Positions 7,849 to 16,872 of a stretch of 64,000 nt of DNA are shown piece after piece. Under the pieces are notes generated by a model, which did no database searches, was not told the DNA's origin, and saw nothing but the letters and a program-made list of their open reading frames with translations. This stretch comes from Devriesea agamarum. Its GTDB lineage: Bacteria; Actinomycetota; Actinomycetes; Actinomycetales; Dermabacteraceae. The stretch is from contig NZ_LN849456.1 in NCBI RefSeq assembly GCF_900070355.1, forward strand, positions 2,738,238 to 2,802,237. The letters run 5' to 3'. The position numbers and the translations under genes are program-made. Position 1 is the stretch's first letter. Each line of letters opens with the position of its first letter.

Positions 7849-8502
7849 GGGATCGTCCGCAGCTCGTCGAGTATTAATTTGAAATAATCTTTTAGGTTCC
7901 CACTTTTCATATATGCCTGAGAAATGTTTTCCCAAGTGCGCATATTTTTCTCGAGTGATCAAGCCTCGCCACTAGTTCATCTCTGGCATGTGCGAAGTCT
8001 TGGATTAGGCTGATGGTTGGTAAGGGAGTGGGGGAATTCTCTTCTTTGGGAGTTCAGTATCTGGGTCTCACCCAATATGTGGCGTACGTGGTACAGGAAT
8101 TACCTTAAAGTTTACTAAAAACTGCATATATCCTATATATTGACACGGTTGTGGCGTTTTGGCTGCCCGGTGACGCGCCGTCATCGAAGTGCTGCTGCCG
8201 CTCGGCTAGGTCGAACGAATTATGCTCCACGTCTATGCGTCTAGCTGGCGATAGAATGATACCTATCGACGCATTGATGCCCCTTGGGACGAATGTTCGC
8301 ATTCTCTGACGTGCGGTAGCTCCAGGTTTTAAGGGTGTAGCCAAGCAAACTTTCAGATCAGGGCGGGGGCGACCACTGACGCCCTAGAAAACCCAAGCTG
8401 TATGGCCTCAAGAATCAGGCCCCAAGGTTGACAGATAAATACCCAGTGGACCACAGCGACCTGGCATATTGAGGCTGCCCATCTCATGGGTATCCATCGT
8501 GG
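7849..8502. other. Gene-free stretch between the RiPP island and tRNA-Gly
   Basis: About 650 bases. Short frames exist on both strands, but none has a ribosome site together with protein-like composition. The left half is AT-rich like the island and the right half is GC-rich like the core, so the island boundary probably lies here, near 8100-8250. I found no att-like repeat of the tRNA end and no integrase or IS remnant. Confidence 0.45.
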
Positions 8503-8573
8503 AGCGGATGACGGGAATCGAACCCGCGTAATCAGTTTGGAAGACTGAGGCTCTACCATTGAGCTACATCCGC
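8503..8573 (-). tRNA. tRNA-Gly (UCC)
   Basis: On the minus strand GCGGATG (8573-8567) pairs with CATCCGC (8510-8504). The D arm GCTC...GAGC, an anticodon loop with TCC, and the T arm with GGTTCGATTCC are all present. CCA is encoded at 8502-8500. Its 3' end faces the RiPP island. Confidence 0.95.
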
Positions 8574-8761
8574 ATGTCGCATCTGCGAACTCTCACCCGG
8601 TTAGGGTGGGATGGTCTCGCGTGAAGCTGACGTGACTATTCAAGCAGATGTGCGGCTGATCGTCATGTCGAGGTTCCATTTCGCGCTGTAGTTCACACCG
8701 CATCGGGCCTTCAGGGGCGGCGGTGCGCGGCAGGACCAGCTAAACTTGGACGGGTTGCCCA

Positions 8762-8836
<75 letters not shown>

Positions 8837-8969
8837 TCGCGCGTCACGAGTCGTGTCCCACACGGGGTGGGGCACGATCTGGCGAGGCGTGTGGCCTGCA
8901 TAGAGGCCGCCGCCACTGCGACCGGGACAATCGAATACACATCACCGACATCGTTTGGGAGACCCTCTA

Positions 8970-10541
8970 GTGAAGACCGCTGCTGATCAGCTCAACCCGA
9001 CTCGGGTCAAGCTCACCGTCGAGGTTCCCTTCGACGAGCTGAAGCCGAGTGTCGACAAGGCCGTCAAGGACATCTCCGAAAAGGTTCAGATTCCAGGTTT
9101 TCGTAAGGGCAAGGTTCCTGTTCGCATTCTCGAACAGCGCGTCGGTCGTGCCGCCATCATGCAGGAAGCCATCAACGAGGCTCTACCCGGTTTCTACCAG
9201 CAGGCTGTCGCCGAGTCAGATATTCGTCCCGCCGGTCGCCCCGAGGTTGAGGTGCAGGAGATTCCGGGTCTGGACGGCAAAGAGGACGGCAATTTCGTCT
9301 TCACCGCTGAACTCGATGTTCGCCCCGAGATCACCCTGCCCGAGTTCGCTGGCTACGAGATTGAGATCGAGGAACCGGCTGTCGATGACGACGCCGTGCA
9401 GGCACGCCTGACCCAGCTGCAGGAACGTTTCGGCACCCTGGTTGGCGTGGACCGCCCCGCAGAAGACGGCGACTTTGTGTCGCTGGATATGACCGCGAAG
9501 ATCGGTGACGAAGAAATCGAATCTGTCGAGGGTGTCTCCTACCGCGTCGGCGAAGGAAACATGCTCGAGGGTCTGGACGAGGCTCTGATCGGTCTGTCCG
9601 CTGGCGAGTCGACCACCTTCACCTCGAAGCTGGTCGGTGGCGACCATGCGGGTGAAGAGGCCGACGTGACGGTGACGGCGCAGTCGGTGAAGGTCCGCGA
9701 GCTGCCCGAGGTAAACGACGAGTTCGCCGAGATGGCCTCCGAGTTTGACACCGTTGACGAGCTGATGGCTGATCTGCGCACGCAGGTTGAAAAGTCGGTC
9801 GCCGGTAGCCGAGTCGCTCGTGCCCGCACTGCGCTGCTGGACAAGCTCATTGCTGACCTCGAGATTCCGGTTCCCCAGGGGATCGTCGATGAAGAGGTCA
9901 AGAACCACCTGCAGAACGAAGGTAAGTCTGAGGACGACTCGCACGCCGAGGAAATTCGTTCGCAGACCGAGGAGGCGTTGCGCGCTCAGTTCATCCTGGA
10001 CGTGATCGCTGAGGAGAACGAGGTGAACGTCAGCCAGGAGGATCTCATGAGCCACCTGATGCAGATGTCCGCCCAGTACGGCATGGACCCGAATACCTTC
10101 ATCCAGGCTGTTGCCCAGTCGGGCCAGATCGAAATGATGGTGCGCGAGGTCGCTCAGTCCAAGGCTCTGGATGTTGCGCTCGGCAAGGTGACCGTCAAGA
10201 ACGCCGACGGCGAGGTGCTTGACCTCGACCTGCCCAAGGCAGAGGACGCGAAATCCGACAGCGCAGAATCCGAAAACGCGGAATCTGAGGACTTGGAATC
10301 GTCGGATCAGTCCGAGGACGCCGAAGCTGCCGAGGAGAAGCCCGTCGAGAAGAAGCCTGCTGCTAAGAAGGCACCGGCGAAGAAGGCGAGCGCCAAGAAG
10401 GCTAAGGCATCTGACGAGGATGCGTCGGAAGAAGCAGCCGGGGAGAAAAAGCCCGCTGCTAAGAAAGCTCCGGCCAAGAAAGCGCCGGCAAAGAAGCCTG
10501 CGGCCAAGAAGGCGGCTAGCAAGGACGAAACTGAGAAGTAA
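8970..10541 (+). CDS. tig: Trigger factor, ribosome-associated chaperone
   Basis: 523 residues from GTG at 8970 with GGGAGA seven bases upstream; the TTG at 8955 would only add an unlikely extension. The N-terminal ribosome-binding domain includes GFRKGKVP (the nascent-chain tunnel-docking motif is GFRxGKxP). A FKBP-type PPIase domain (GDFVSLDMTAKIG...) lies at about 150-245 and is followed by the helical chaperone arms. The last about 100 residues are an acidic then Lys/Ala-rich tail (AKKAPAKK repeats), longer than in model trigger factors but common in actinobacteria. It stands upstream of the clp protease genes, as in relatives, with an NlpC gene on the other strand in between. Confidence 0.96.
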   Translation: MKTAADQLNPTRVKLTVEVPFDELKPSVDKAVKDISEKVQIPGFRKGKVPVRILEQRVGRAAIMQEAINEALPGFYQQAVAESDIRPAGRPEVEVQEIPGLDGKEDGNFVFTAELDVRPEITLPEFAGYEIEIEEPAVDDDAVQARLTQLQERFGTLVGVDRPAEDGDFVSLDMTAKIGDEEIESVEGVSYRVGEGNMLEGLDEALIGLSAGESTTFTSKLVGGDHAGEEADVTVTAQSVKVRELPEVNDEFAEMASEFDTVDELMADLRTQVEKSVAGSRVARARTALLDKLIADLEIPVPQGIVDEEVKNHLQNEGKSEDDSHAEEIRSQTEEALRAQFILDVIAEENEVNVSQEDLMSHLMQMSAQYGMDPNTFIQAVAQSGQIEMMVREVAQSKALDVALGKVTVKNADGEVLDLDLPKAEDAKSDSAESENAESEDLESSDQSEDAEAAEEKPVEKKPAAKKAPAKKASAKKAKASDEDASEEAAGEKKPAAKKAPAKKAPAKKPAAKKAASKDETEK

Positions 10542-10613
10542 TACCCCGGTGAGCTCACGCGGATAGTGAGCTGACCGTCAGCTTCCGGTGGATTTGTTGC
10601 GGAGGCTAGGTGT

Positions 10614-10649
10614 AAGGGCCGCCCCGGTCTTGCGACTGGGGCGGCCCTT
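10614..10649 (+). terminator. 16-bp stem-loop terminator after tig
   Basis: Arms 10614-10629 and 10634-10649 pair over 16 positions (one G-T) around a TTGC loop. The left arm begins with AA and the right ends TT, so it can act in both directions. Confidence 0.85.
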
Positions 10650-10745
10650 CGCATGAGGTCACAGTAGGTGCGGCTGGTGTGGGATCCGGGAGGCCTGGGT
10701 TACCGAGGGACCGCGAACTTTGGCTTACACACAGGCAACAGAAAA

Positions 10746-10777
10746 CCCCGGTCCTGGCGCGAAAACCAGGACCGGGG
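10746..10777 (-). terminator. Rho-independent terminator of the NlpC/P60 gene
   Basis: Perfect 12-bp arms 10746-10757 and 10766-10777. Read on the minus strand the stem is followed by TTTTC, which fits termination of the gene that ends at 10862. Confidence 0.8.
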
Positions 10778-10861
10778 CCTACAGCTGGGCAGCTGACGCG
10801 CTTGCGACGCATCTAAAGCGACGCTGTGTAGCTCACCCTACAAAAGACGCTTCTTTGATGA

Positions 10862-11692
10862 TCAGCGGAAAGTGAGGAACGTCGGGTTACCCCAAATATG
10901 GCGCTCAACAACTCGGCCCTGTGACAGGGACGCGTCGATGACTTTGCCATTGCCGAGATAGATCCCGACATGGCCCGGGTAGGCCACAAGGTCACCGGGG
11001 CGTGCCTCAGATTGAGAAATCCGTGTGCCGGTGGCGCGCTGCTGGTACGAGGTGCGGGGAACATCAATTCCTGCCTGAGCATAGGCGAATCGCACCAAGC
11101 CGGAGCAGTCGAAACCGTTGGGGGTATTGCCGCCGTAGCGATAGGTGGTTCCGATCTGGCTGCGGGCCGCGCGGACAATCGTGTTTGACGAGGTTGAACG
11201 CTGGGGCGCCGAATACGACGCCTCGACCGTGTCACCGCCGTTGCCCGCCAGCGATGCCCGAGTCTGAGGGCCGACAATACCGTCCACCCGCAAACCGTTC
11301 TCGGATTGGTAGTTGATCACCGCGCGATGTGTACGGGGGCCGAAGATGCCGTCTTCTGCAAGGTTCGCATCGTTATCGTTAAGCGCCTTTTGCAGGTCGC
11401 GCACCGAATCGCCGCGGGAACCCCAGAGCATACGAGGACCGGCCGGGGCCACCAGAGGCTTAGCGTTCGCATAGGCGGGGGCGGCTGCTGCGACGGGCGC
11501 GGAGGCCGCCACATTCACCTGCGGCGCGGCGGGGACGGACGTGGTCTGCGCCTGGGCGGCAACGCCTGAGCCCGCGGCAATTAAACCGCCGAGAACTGCC
11601 GCCCCACCGAAACCTTTAGCGGCTGTGCCAGCAACCCCGCTGACCGGGGTGAGGGCGCGACCTGCGGCGCGGTGCGTATTGTGCTTCGACAT
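10862..11692 (-). CDS. Secreted NlpC/P60 peptidoglycan endopeptidase with PG-binding domain
   Basis: 276 residues. An N-terminal signal region (hydrophobic GGAAVLGGLIAAGSGVAAQAQ, about 29-49) is followed by an Ala-rich linker. A PG_binding_1 domain (about 88-150: LQKALNDND...DGIFGPRTHRAV) and a C-terminal NlpC/P60 domain come next. The catalytic Cys is in GFDCSGLV and the His in GHVGIYLG. The enzyme should cleave D-Glu-DAP type peptide bonds in the wall during growth or separation. It is monocistronic, and its long 5' leader (see 11693-11880) suggests RNA-level control. Confidence 0.9.
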   Translation of the reverse strand: MSKHNTHRAAGRALTPVSGVAGTAAKGFGGAAVLGGLIAAGSGVAAQAQTTSVPAAPQVNVAASAPVAAAAPAYANAKPLVAPAGPRMLWGSRGDSVRDLQKALNDNDANLAEDGIFGPRTHRAVINYQSENGLRVDGIVGPQTRASLAGNGGDTVEASYSAPQRSTSSNTIVRAARSQIGTTYRYGGNTPNGFDCSGLVRFAYAQAGIDVPRTSYQQRATGTRISQSEARPGDLVAYPGHVGIYLGNGKVIDASLSQGRVVERHIWGNPTFLTFR

Positions 11693-11880
11693 GTGACGAT
11701 GTTTCCTTCCGGTGTCGGCGGCCTGACTGGTCGCCCGGACGGGTCGTACCCGACACGTGGTTGTTCGTTTCTAGTCAGCTGCGCTGGGCCGGACTCGCAC
11801 TGTTCTTCGGACAAAATGCCCTGGTGAACGACGAGGCCATCAAGCTGGTCTCTGGCGGCTACATGTTTCACCTTAGGGAG
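11693..11880 (-). promoter_or_regulatory. Long 5' leader of the NlpC/P60 gene, possible ydaO-like (c-di-AMP) riboswitch
   Basis: Read on the minus strand, the last about 60 bases before the start contain a GTCGG...CCGAC pairing, ACCCG and CAGGC blocks, then GGAAGGA. This is reminiscent of the 3' half of ydaO/yuaA riboswitches, which often precede cell-wall hydrolases in actinobacteria. I could not align the 5' half, so this is a candidate only. Confidence 0.25.
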
Positions 11881-12402
11881 CGAGCCATGCCCAGTTGAAG
11901 AAATTTGAATCACCCGGTCAGGCGACTTGACCAAACTTTTGGTTTTGGTGGCTGGTGTGTCATATCTAGGGCTTGGATACCTGTGTGGCTTTGCCGAGCC
12001 TTGAGGTCCGGTACACGATCCACAATCTGCATAGGATCTATTTCGTAAATAGGTCGAAATGTTGTTTGATGCAAGGTGGAAGCCCCGGCCAAGACCCACG
12101 AGGCTGGGCTTGAGGCGACGTAGGGCGCCCAGAGGCTGAATCAAAGAGGTAGTGAGGGGCCAGGTCTGGATCTCGGGGTGCTCGGAAGGCTTGTTGAAGG
12201 CTGCGTGAAAGGAGGCCCGAAGAATGGGTGGGAGCAACGCCGCGAACCAAGCGGGAGGCTCAACGTTGGGTAAAACCGGCAAGACACTGCGCCGATGGCG
12301 AACAGGGGGCATTCTCATTGCTGAAATGTCGGTGCCACCGCATAGAGTCGTGATCAACGTTGCAGCGGGTCGATCGGCCGACTCGCCCGGACCGCCCCGA
12401 TC
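11881..12402. other. Non-coding stretch between NlpC leader and clpP1
   Basis: About 520 bases between divergent genes. A long minus-strand frame exists but has no ribosome site, crosses the NlpC start region and has ordinary random composition, so I do not call it. Promoters for both neighbours should lie here; no clear -35/-10 pair stands out. Confidence 0.4.
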
Positions 12403-12414
12403 AAGGAGTATGCA

Positions 12415-13065
12415 GTGACCACACAGCAGCCCTCAGCCGCTCATGGTGATGCGCCCATGGGTCTCGACGACAACGTCTACCAGCGCCTACTGAAAGAGCG
12501 CATCGTCTGGCTCGGATCAGAGGTGCGGGACGAAAACGCGAACGCCATCTGCGCCAAGATGCTTCTGCTCGCAGCGGAAGACCCGGATAAGGACATTTAC
12601 CTCTATATCAATAGCCCTGGCGGCTCGATCACCGCAGGTATGGCCATTTACGACACCATGCAGTACATCAAACCCGACGTCGTCACGGTTGCGATGGGTA
12701 TGGCTGCTTCGATGGGGCAGTTCCTACTGTCCTCGGGAACTAAGGGCAAGCGATACGCGACCCCGCACACCAGGATTTTGATGCACCAGCCGTTAGGTGG
12801 GCTCGGGGGCACCGCCTCGGAGATCAAAATCCAGGCTGATCTGATCTTGTCGATGAAGAAGCAAATGGCTGAGCTGACCGCCGAACAGACCGGCAAGAGC
12901 GTCGAGCAGATCATCGCTGACGGGGATCGCGACCACTGGTTTACCGCGACCGAAGCTTTGGAATACGGCTTTATTGACCGCATCGTCAACGCCTCGCAGG
13001 ATGTCTCCGGTGGTGGCGGGGCCGAAGGATCGGCGGCTGCTGGTCGTAAGCACGGCGAGAACTGA
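12415..13065 (+). CDS. clpP1: ATP-dependent Clp protease proteolytic subunit 1
   Basis: 216 residues from GTG with AAGGAG six bases upstream (12403-12408). The catalytic Ser is in GMAASMGQF, the His in RILMHQP, and the Asp follows in the DRDHWF region. INSPGG is the oxyanion/fold motif. It should form heptameric rings with ClpP2, docked to ClpX or ClpC. Thirty bases separate it from clpP2 and clpX follows, a classic actinobacterial clpP1P2-clpX unit. Confidence 0.96.
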   Translation: MTTQQPSAAHGDAPMGLDDNVYQRLLKERIVWLGSEVRDENANAICAKMLLLAAEDPDKDIYLYINSPGGSITAGMAIYDTMQYIKPDVVTVAMGMAASMGQFLLSSGTKGKRYATPHTRILMHQPLGGLGGTASEIKIQADLILSMKKQMAELTAEQTGKSVEQIIADGDRDHWFTATEALEYGFIDRIVNASQDVSGGGGAEGSAAAGRKHGEN

Positions 13066-13094
13066 CGGACGACGCGAAAAGCGAGGAGAGCAAC

Positions 13095-13808
13095 GTGACT
13101 ATTGATCCCCGTTCCACCTACGGGTCATTCAGCGGTGCCCAGGGCATGTACGGCCCGGGTGTAGGGATGCCAGCGCAGGCTGCGCCGTCGTCCCGCTACA
13201 TCCTTCCCCAGTACGAAGAGCGCACGGCCTACGGTTTTAAGCGCCAGGACCCTTACACCAAGCTTTTTGAGGACCGCATTATTTTCCTCGGGGTGCAGGT
13301 TGATGACGCCAGCGCTGACGACATCATGGCCCAGCTGCTGGTCTTGGAATCTATGGACCCAGATCGCGACATTACGCTGTACATCAACAGCCCCGGTGGT
13401 TCATTTACCGCCTTGACCGCAATCTACGACACCATGCAGTACATCAAGCCTGATGTCACCACGGTCTGCCTAGGGCAAGCCGCTTCCGCTGCTGCGGTGT
13501 TGCTTGCTGCGGGAACCCCGGGTAAGCGTCTAGCTCTTCCGAACGCGCGGATCTTGATCCACCAGCCCGCCATGGGCGGCCAGGGCGGCGGCCAAGCCTC
13601 CGATATCGAGATCCAGGCCAACGAAATTATGCGGATGCGGGACTGGCTGGAACTCACCTTGGCGCGGCACACTGGCCGGGCAAAAGAAGAGATCAACCGC
13701 GATATCGAACGCGACAAGATCCTCACCGCCCAGGCTGCTTTGGATTACGGAATGGTGGATCAGGTCCTGGAGTCGCGCAAAGCGCAGACTCCGCAGATCC
13801 GCCGCTAA
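13095..13808 (+). CDS. clpP2: ATP-dependent Clp protease proteolytic subunit 2
   Basis: 237 residues from GTG preceded by GAGGAGAG. The Ser is in [12 protein letters not shown] and the His in ILIHQPAM. The N-terminal about 40 residues ([20 protein letters not shown]...) are a propeptide-like extension usual in actinobacterial ClpP2. It works with ClpP1 as a mixed tetradecamer. Confidence 0.96.
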   Translation: MTIDPRSTYGSFSGAQGMYGPGVGMPAQAAPSSRYILPQYEERTAYGFKRQDPYTKLFEDRIIFLGVQVDDASADDIMAQLLVLESMDPDRDITLYINSPGGSFTALTAIYDTMQYIKPDVTTVCLGQAASAAAVLLAAGTPGKRLALPNARILIHQPAMGGQGGGQASDIEIQANEIMRMRDWLELTLARHTGRAKEEINRDIERDKILTAQAALDYGMVDQVLESRKAQTPQIRR

Positions 13809-14064
13809 CTATGTGCTGCCGCTGTACCGCGCGAGGTGATCGCCGGTGCAGCGGCAGGCGTCGTATATGACGGCATGCGTCTACTGCCGCGCATCCCACG
13901 CACTACGTCCCTACGATTCCAAGAACAGCTGCCGACAATGCCGAGAACACTTGCGGTGGGCATGTCGTGAGCGGGTATCAGCCAGCTTGGTGCGATAGGT
14001 TGGCGGTCTAAGACGTGGCCGCAGTGACGGCTGGGCACGTCGACGAGATGAAGGGATCTTGCGC

Positions 14065-15363
14065 ATGACACGGGCAGGGGACAGCGCTGACGTGTTCAAG
14101 TGCTCGTTTTGCGGCAAATCGCAAAAACAGGTCGAGAAGTTGATCTCTGGCCCGATGGTGTACATCTGTGATGAGTGCATCGAGCTGTGCAATGAAATTC
14201 TCGAAGAAGAGATGCAAGCTCAGGCTCCGGCGCAGGAGCCGCTGGCTGAACTGCCTCGCCCACGCGAAATCTACGACTTCCTCGAGCAGTACATCGTCGC
14301 TCAGGAGAGCGCTAAAAAGGCGCTCGCCGTCGCCGTGTACAACCATTACAAACGGGTGCGTGCGGCCACGAAACCGACCGGGCCGGTCAGCGAGAAGCAG
14401 CAAGCTGAGCGTGGCGAAGATGTCGATGTTGCTAAGTCCAATGTGCTGATCGTCGGCCCGACGGGGTGTGGTAAAACCTATCTCGCCCAGACCCTGGCCC
14501 GAATGCTAGATGTGCCGTTCGCGATGGCCGATGCTACCGCGCTGACCGAAGCTGGCTATGTCGGTGAAGACGTCGAGAATATTCTGCTTAAGCTTCTGCA
14601 AGCTGCCGATTACGACGTGAAAAAAGCCGAACAAGGCATTATTTACATCGACGAAGTCGACAAAATAGGTAGGAAGAGCGAAAACCCGTCCATTACCCGC
14701 GATGTGTCAGGCGAAGGGGTTCAGCAGGCGCTTTTGAAGATCCTTGAAGGGACGGTTGCTGCGGTGCCGCCGCAGGGCGGGCGCAAACATCCGCATCAAG
14801 AGTTCATCCAAATCGACACCACCAACGTCCTGTTCATTGTCGCCGGTGCCTTTGCGGGAATTGAAGACATTATTTCCGCGCGCACCGGGAAAACTGGTAT
14901 CGGGTTCGGCGCCCAATTGCAGTCTCCCGTGGATGAGCAGGAAATATATGATCAGCTCGTGCCGGAAGACCTCCTGAAGTTCGGGTTGATCCCAGAATTT
15001 ATTGGACGCCTCCCGGTCATCACCAGCGTCACCAATCTGGATCGGCCAGCGTTAGTGCGCATCCTGACCGAGCCGCGCAACGCGCTCACCAAGCAGTACC
15101 GCAAAATGTTTGAGCTAGATGGGGTCGAGCTCGATTTCGACCAGGCCGCGTTGCGGGCGATTGCTGATCGAGCCATTGAACGCGGGACGGGTGCTCGCGG
15201 ACTGCGCGCTATTTTGGAAGAGACGCTCCAGCCTGTCATGTTTGAGGTACCATCCCGAGACGACGTCGCGAAGGTGATCATTACCGAAGGCGTGGTCACC
15301 GATGGGCGGGCGCCACTGATGCTGACTCAAAAGGATGTTGAGCGTCACGACAAAACCGCGTGA
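14065..15363 (+). CDS. clpX: ClpX AAA+ unfoldase
   Basis: 432 residues from the ATG at 14065 (AAGGG nine bases upstream); a TTG two codons earlier is less likely. The N-terminal C4 zinc finger is CSFCGKSQ...CDECIELC. Walker A is GPTGCGKT, Walker [11 protein letters not shown], and sensor motifs follow; GYVGEDVE is the substrate-gripping pore loop. The ATPase unfolds tagged substrates into ClpP1P2. It lies 256 bases downstream of clpP2 and may have its own promoter. Confidence 0.97.
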   Translation: MTRAGDSADVFKCSFCGKSQKQVEKLISGPMVYICDECIELCNEILEEEMQAQAPAQEPLAELPRPREIYDFLEQYIVAQESAKKALAVAVYNHYKRVRAATKPTGPVSEKQQAERGEDVDVAKSNVLIVGPTGCGKTYLAQTLARMLDVPFAMADATALTEAGYVGEDVENILLKLLQAADYDVKKAEQGIIYIDEVDKIGRKSENPSITRDVSGEGVQQALLKILEGTVAAVPPQGGRKHPHQEFIQIDTTNVLFIVAGAFAGIEDIISARTGKTGIGFGAQLQSPVDEQEIYDQLVPEDLLKFGLIPEFIGRLPVITSVTNLDRPALVRILTEPRNALTKQYRKMFELDGVELDFDQAALRAIADRAIERGTGARGLRAILEETLQPVMFEVPSRDDVAKVIITEGVVTDGRAPLMLTQKDVERHDKTA

Positions 15364-15422
15364 GCACGCCGCCGGCGTCTCATAGCTAGGTCATGGGATC
15401 CGTCGGATCAGAGGATAAACAC

Positions 15423-15806
15423 ATGAACGCTCACAGCGAGGCCACCTCTCAACGGCCGACATCTACGCATGAAACTATCCAGCCGCGTGCCGATACTCAT
15501 GAGGCAGCACTGGCGGAACTGTGGGAGCTGCGCGCGAGCATCGACAATATTGATTCGGCGCTCGTCAATATTCTGGCGGAACGGTTCAAATGCACGCAGC
15601 GGGTCGGCAGACTCAAAGCGAAACATGGGATGCCGCCCGCTGATCCGGCTCGGGAAGAACAGCAAGTGGCAAGGCTCAGGGCCTTAGCGGAAGAATCAGG
15701 TCTTGACCCTGTGTTCGCCGAGCATTTCCTAAAGTTCATCGTCACCGAAGTGATTCGGCACCACGAAGCAATTCGTGACGACAGGGACAGAGCGCAGGAC
15801 GGGTGA
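15423..15806 (+). CDS. Chorismate mutase, AroQ type
   Basis: 127 residues from ATG at 15423 with GAGGA seven bases upstream. The first helix ELRASIDNIDSALVNILAERF and the following RVGRLKAKHG match the AroQ pattern, in which the Arg residues and the Lys bind chorismate. The reaction converts chorismate to prephenate, for Phe/Tyr synthesis. The last helix (HFLKFIVTEVIRHHEAIR) is duplicated 0.5 kb downstream at 16248, with a small orphan gene in between. Confidence 0.88.
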   Translation: MNAHSEATSQRPTSTHETIQPRADTHEAALAELWELRASIDNIDSALVNILAERFKCTQRVGRLKAKHGMPPADPAREEQQVARLRALAEESGLDPVFAEHFLKFIVTEVIRHHEAIRDDRDRAQDG

Positions 15807-15931
15807 CCGCGCGTAGAGCAGGTGATGAGGCGCCTTGACCGCGCCGCAGTCTCGCGTCTTTAGTACATCTGTAGTTATTTTAAAAACACTAAGACGATTA
15901 TCGCTAGTATCCCCTCATGCGGAGGTGTCTG

Positions 15932-16240
15932 TTGATACGTGACATAGCTTTTGGTTGGGACTACACCGACTGGCCAATATTTAGGTCAACTGTCCCCGGA
16001 AAAGATGATCCGGATGTACGCCAGCTCGTCTCTAGAGAGCTGGAACATGAGCTGCTTTCCTGGGGAAAAGATATGGGGAAAGCGTACAGCGATGAAACCG
16101 GAAGGGTTTTGCCACCTCGTAGCGTTGCAAATTCGTTAGACGCTCGATTTGACGACCTGGCAATGCGCCTTAGGTCGGAAGGCATCCACGTAATACAAGA
16201 AGATAAATGGTGGCGAAGGCCGGATACTGACCCTGTATAA
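15932..16240 (+). CDS. Orphan small protein inside a chorismate mutase 3'-end duplication
   Basis: 102 residues from TTG at 15932, which has a perfect GGAGG six bases upstream (15921-15925); the ATG at 15917 overlaps that site and is less likely. The protein is soluble, acidic/basic mixed and Trp-rich (GWDYTDWPIF near the start, DKWWRR near the end). I recognise no family. Size, orphan status and location between direct repeats recall immunity-type or cargo genes of small insertions, but no function can be assigned. Confidence 0.5.
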   Translation: MIRDIAFGWDYTDWPIFRSTVPGKDDPDVRQLVSRELEHELLSWGKDMGKAYSDETGRVLPPRSVANSLDARFDDLAMRLRSEGIHVIQEDKWWRRPDTDPV

Positions 16241-16247
16241 ACTGTAT

Positions 16248-16342
16248 TTCCTGAAGTTCATCGTCACCGAGGTGACTCGGTGCCACGACGCTATCCGTCA
16301 GGACAGGTGATGAGGCGCGATGACTGCACCATAGTCTCGCGT
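16248..16342 (+). repeat. Duplicated 3' end of the chorismate mutase gene
   Basis: The bases here match 15726-15857 with one gap of about 37 bases and scattered changes. Translated, the copy gives FLKFIVTEVTRCHDAIRQDR then stop, against FLKFIVTEVIRHHEAIRDDR in the real gene. The match continues past the stop to AGTCTCGCGT in both copies. The orphan gene at 15932 lies between the two copies. Confidence 0.8.
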
Positions 16343-16377
16343 ATGTGGTATTTATGTGTCATATGGGTAGCTCGGGG

Positions 16378-16581
16378 TTATTTGTTTTTGAGGCGCCACA
16401 ATTTGACCAATAAAGACGCGACCGCAGGAGAAGCAATCATGGCAAACACTGCGATGCCCCAGAGAACAGTCGCCATGTGAGCCAGCGCAGCATACGCCTT
16501 GTGCTCCACGCGTACGTCATATTGAGCTGCGAATTGACCTTCGTCGGCGGCCGCGTGATGACGACTAGTGGATGACGATAA
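16378..16581 (-). pseudogene. Possible C-terminal remnant of a membrane protein
   Basis: A minus-strand frame ending at 16378 encodes a plausible C-terminus: a transmembrane helix (MATVLWGIAVFAMIASPAVA) followed by a basic KLWRLKNK end. There is no ribosome site for a short version, and the frame is cut upstream by degenerate repeats. It may instead be a real tiny membrane protein starting at the ATG at 16476. Low confidence. Confidence 0.3.
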
Positions 16582-16676
16582 CTAGTACGTGTCAAGGACT
16601 AACGGGTGACGATAACTAGCGCGTGATCGCAACTAGCGTGTGTCAAGAACTAACGGGTCACGTAATCTAGCCAGGC
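16556..16676. repeat. Degenerate direct repeats (about 34-bp and 20-bp units)
   Basis: TGACGATAACTAG occurs at about 16572 and 16610, and GTGTCAAGGACTAACGGGT/GTGTCAAGAACTAACGGGT recurs twice. The copies are interleaved. This lies in a stretch without a clear gene before the methyltransferase. Confidence 0.6.
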
Positions 16677-16872
16677 CAATGTCCCTACCGTGGCATAGTC
16701 CGTTCTGGAGGGCGGTGTGTTCGCGCTGCACTCAGCGCGTTTCCTCGATTCATCCACGCGATATGGTGATATGCTCGCCGCTGGCGCTGGGCTATGTCGC
16801 CGTTGGCGTCGGGATATGTAGCGTAGATATGGCTCCTATAGCCGCGAGAGATTTGGCGAACAGTATTAGGGT

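Noticed and set aside
8353..8559. Minus-strand frame crossing tRNA-Gly
   Set aside because: It reads through the tRNA and shows no ribosome site; the peptide is the usual tRNA read-out.
11581..12357. 258-codon minus-strand frame over the NlpC start and leader
   Set aside because: No ribosome site, overlaps the signal peptide region in another frame, and composition is random-like.
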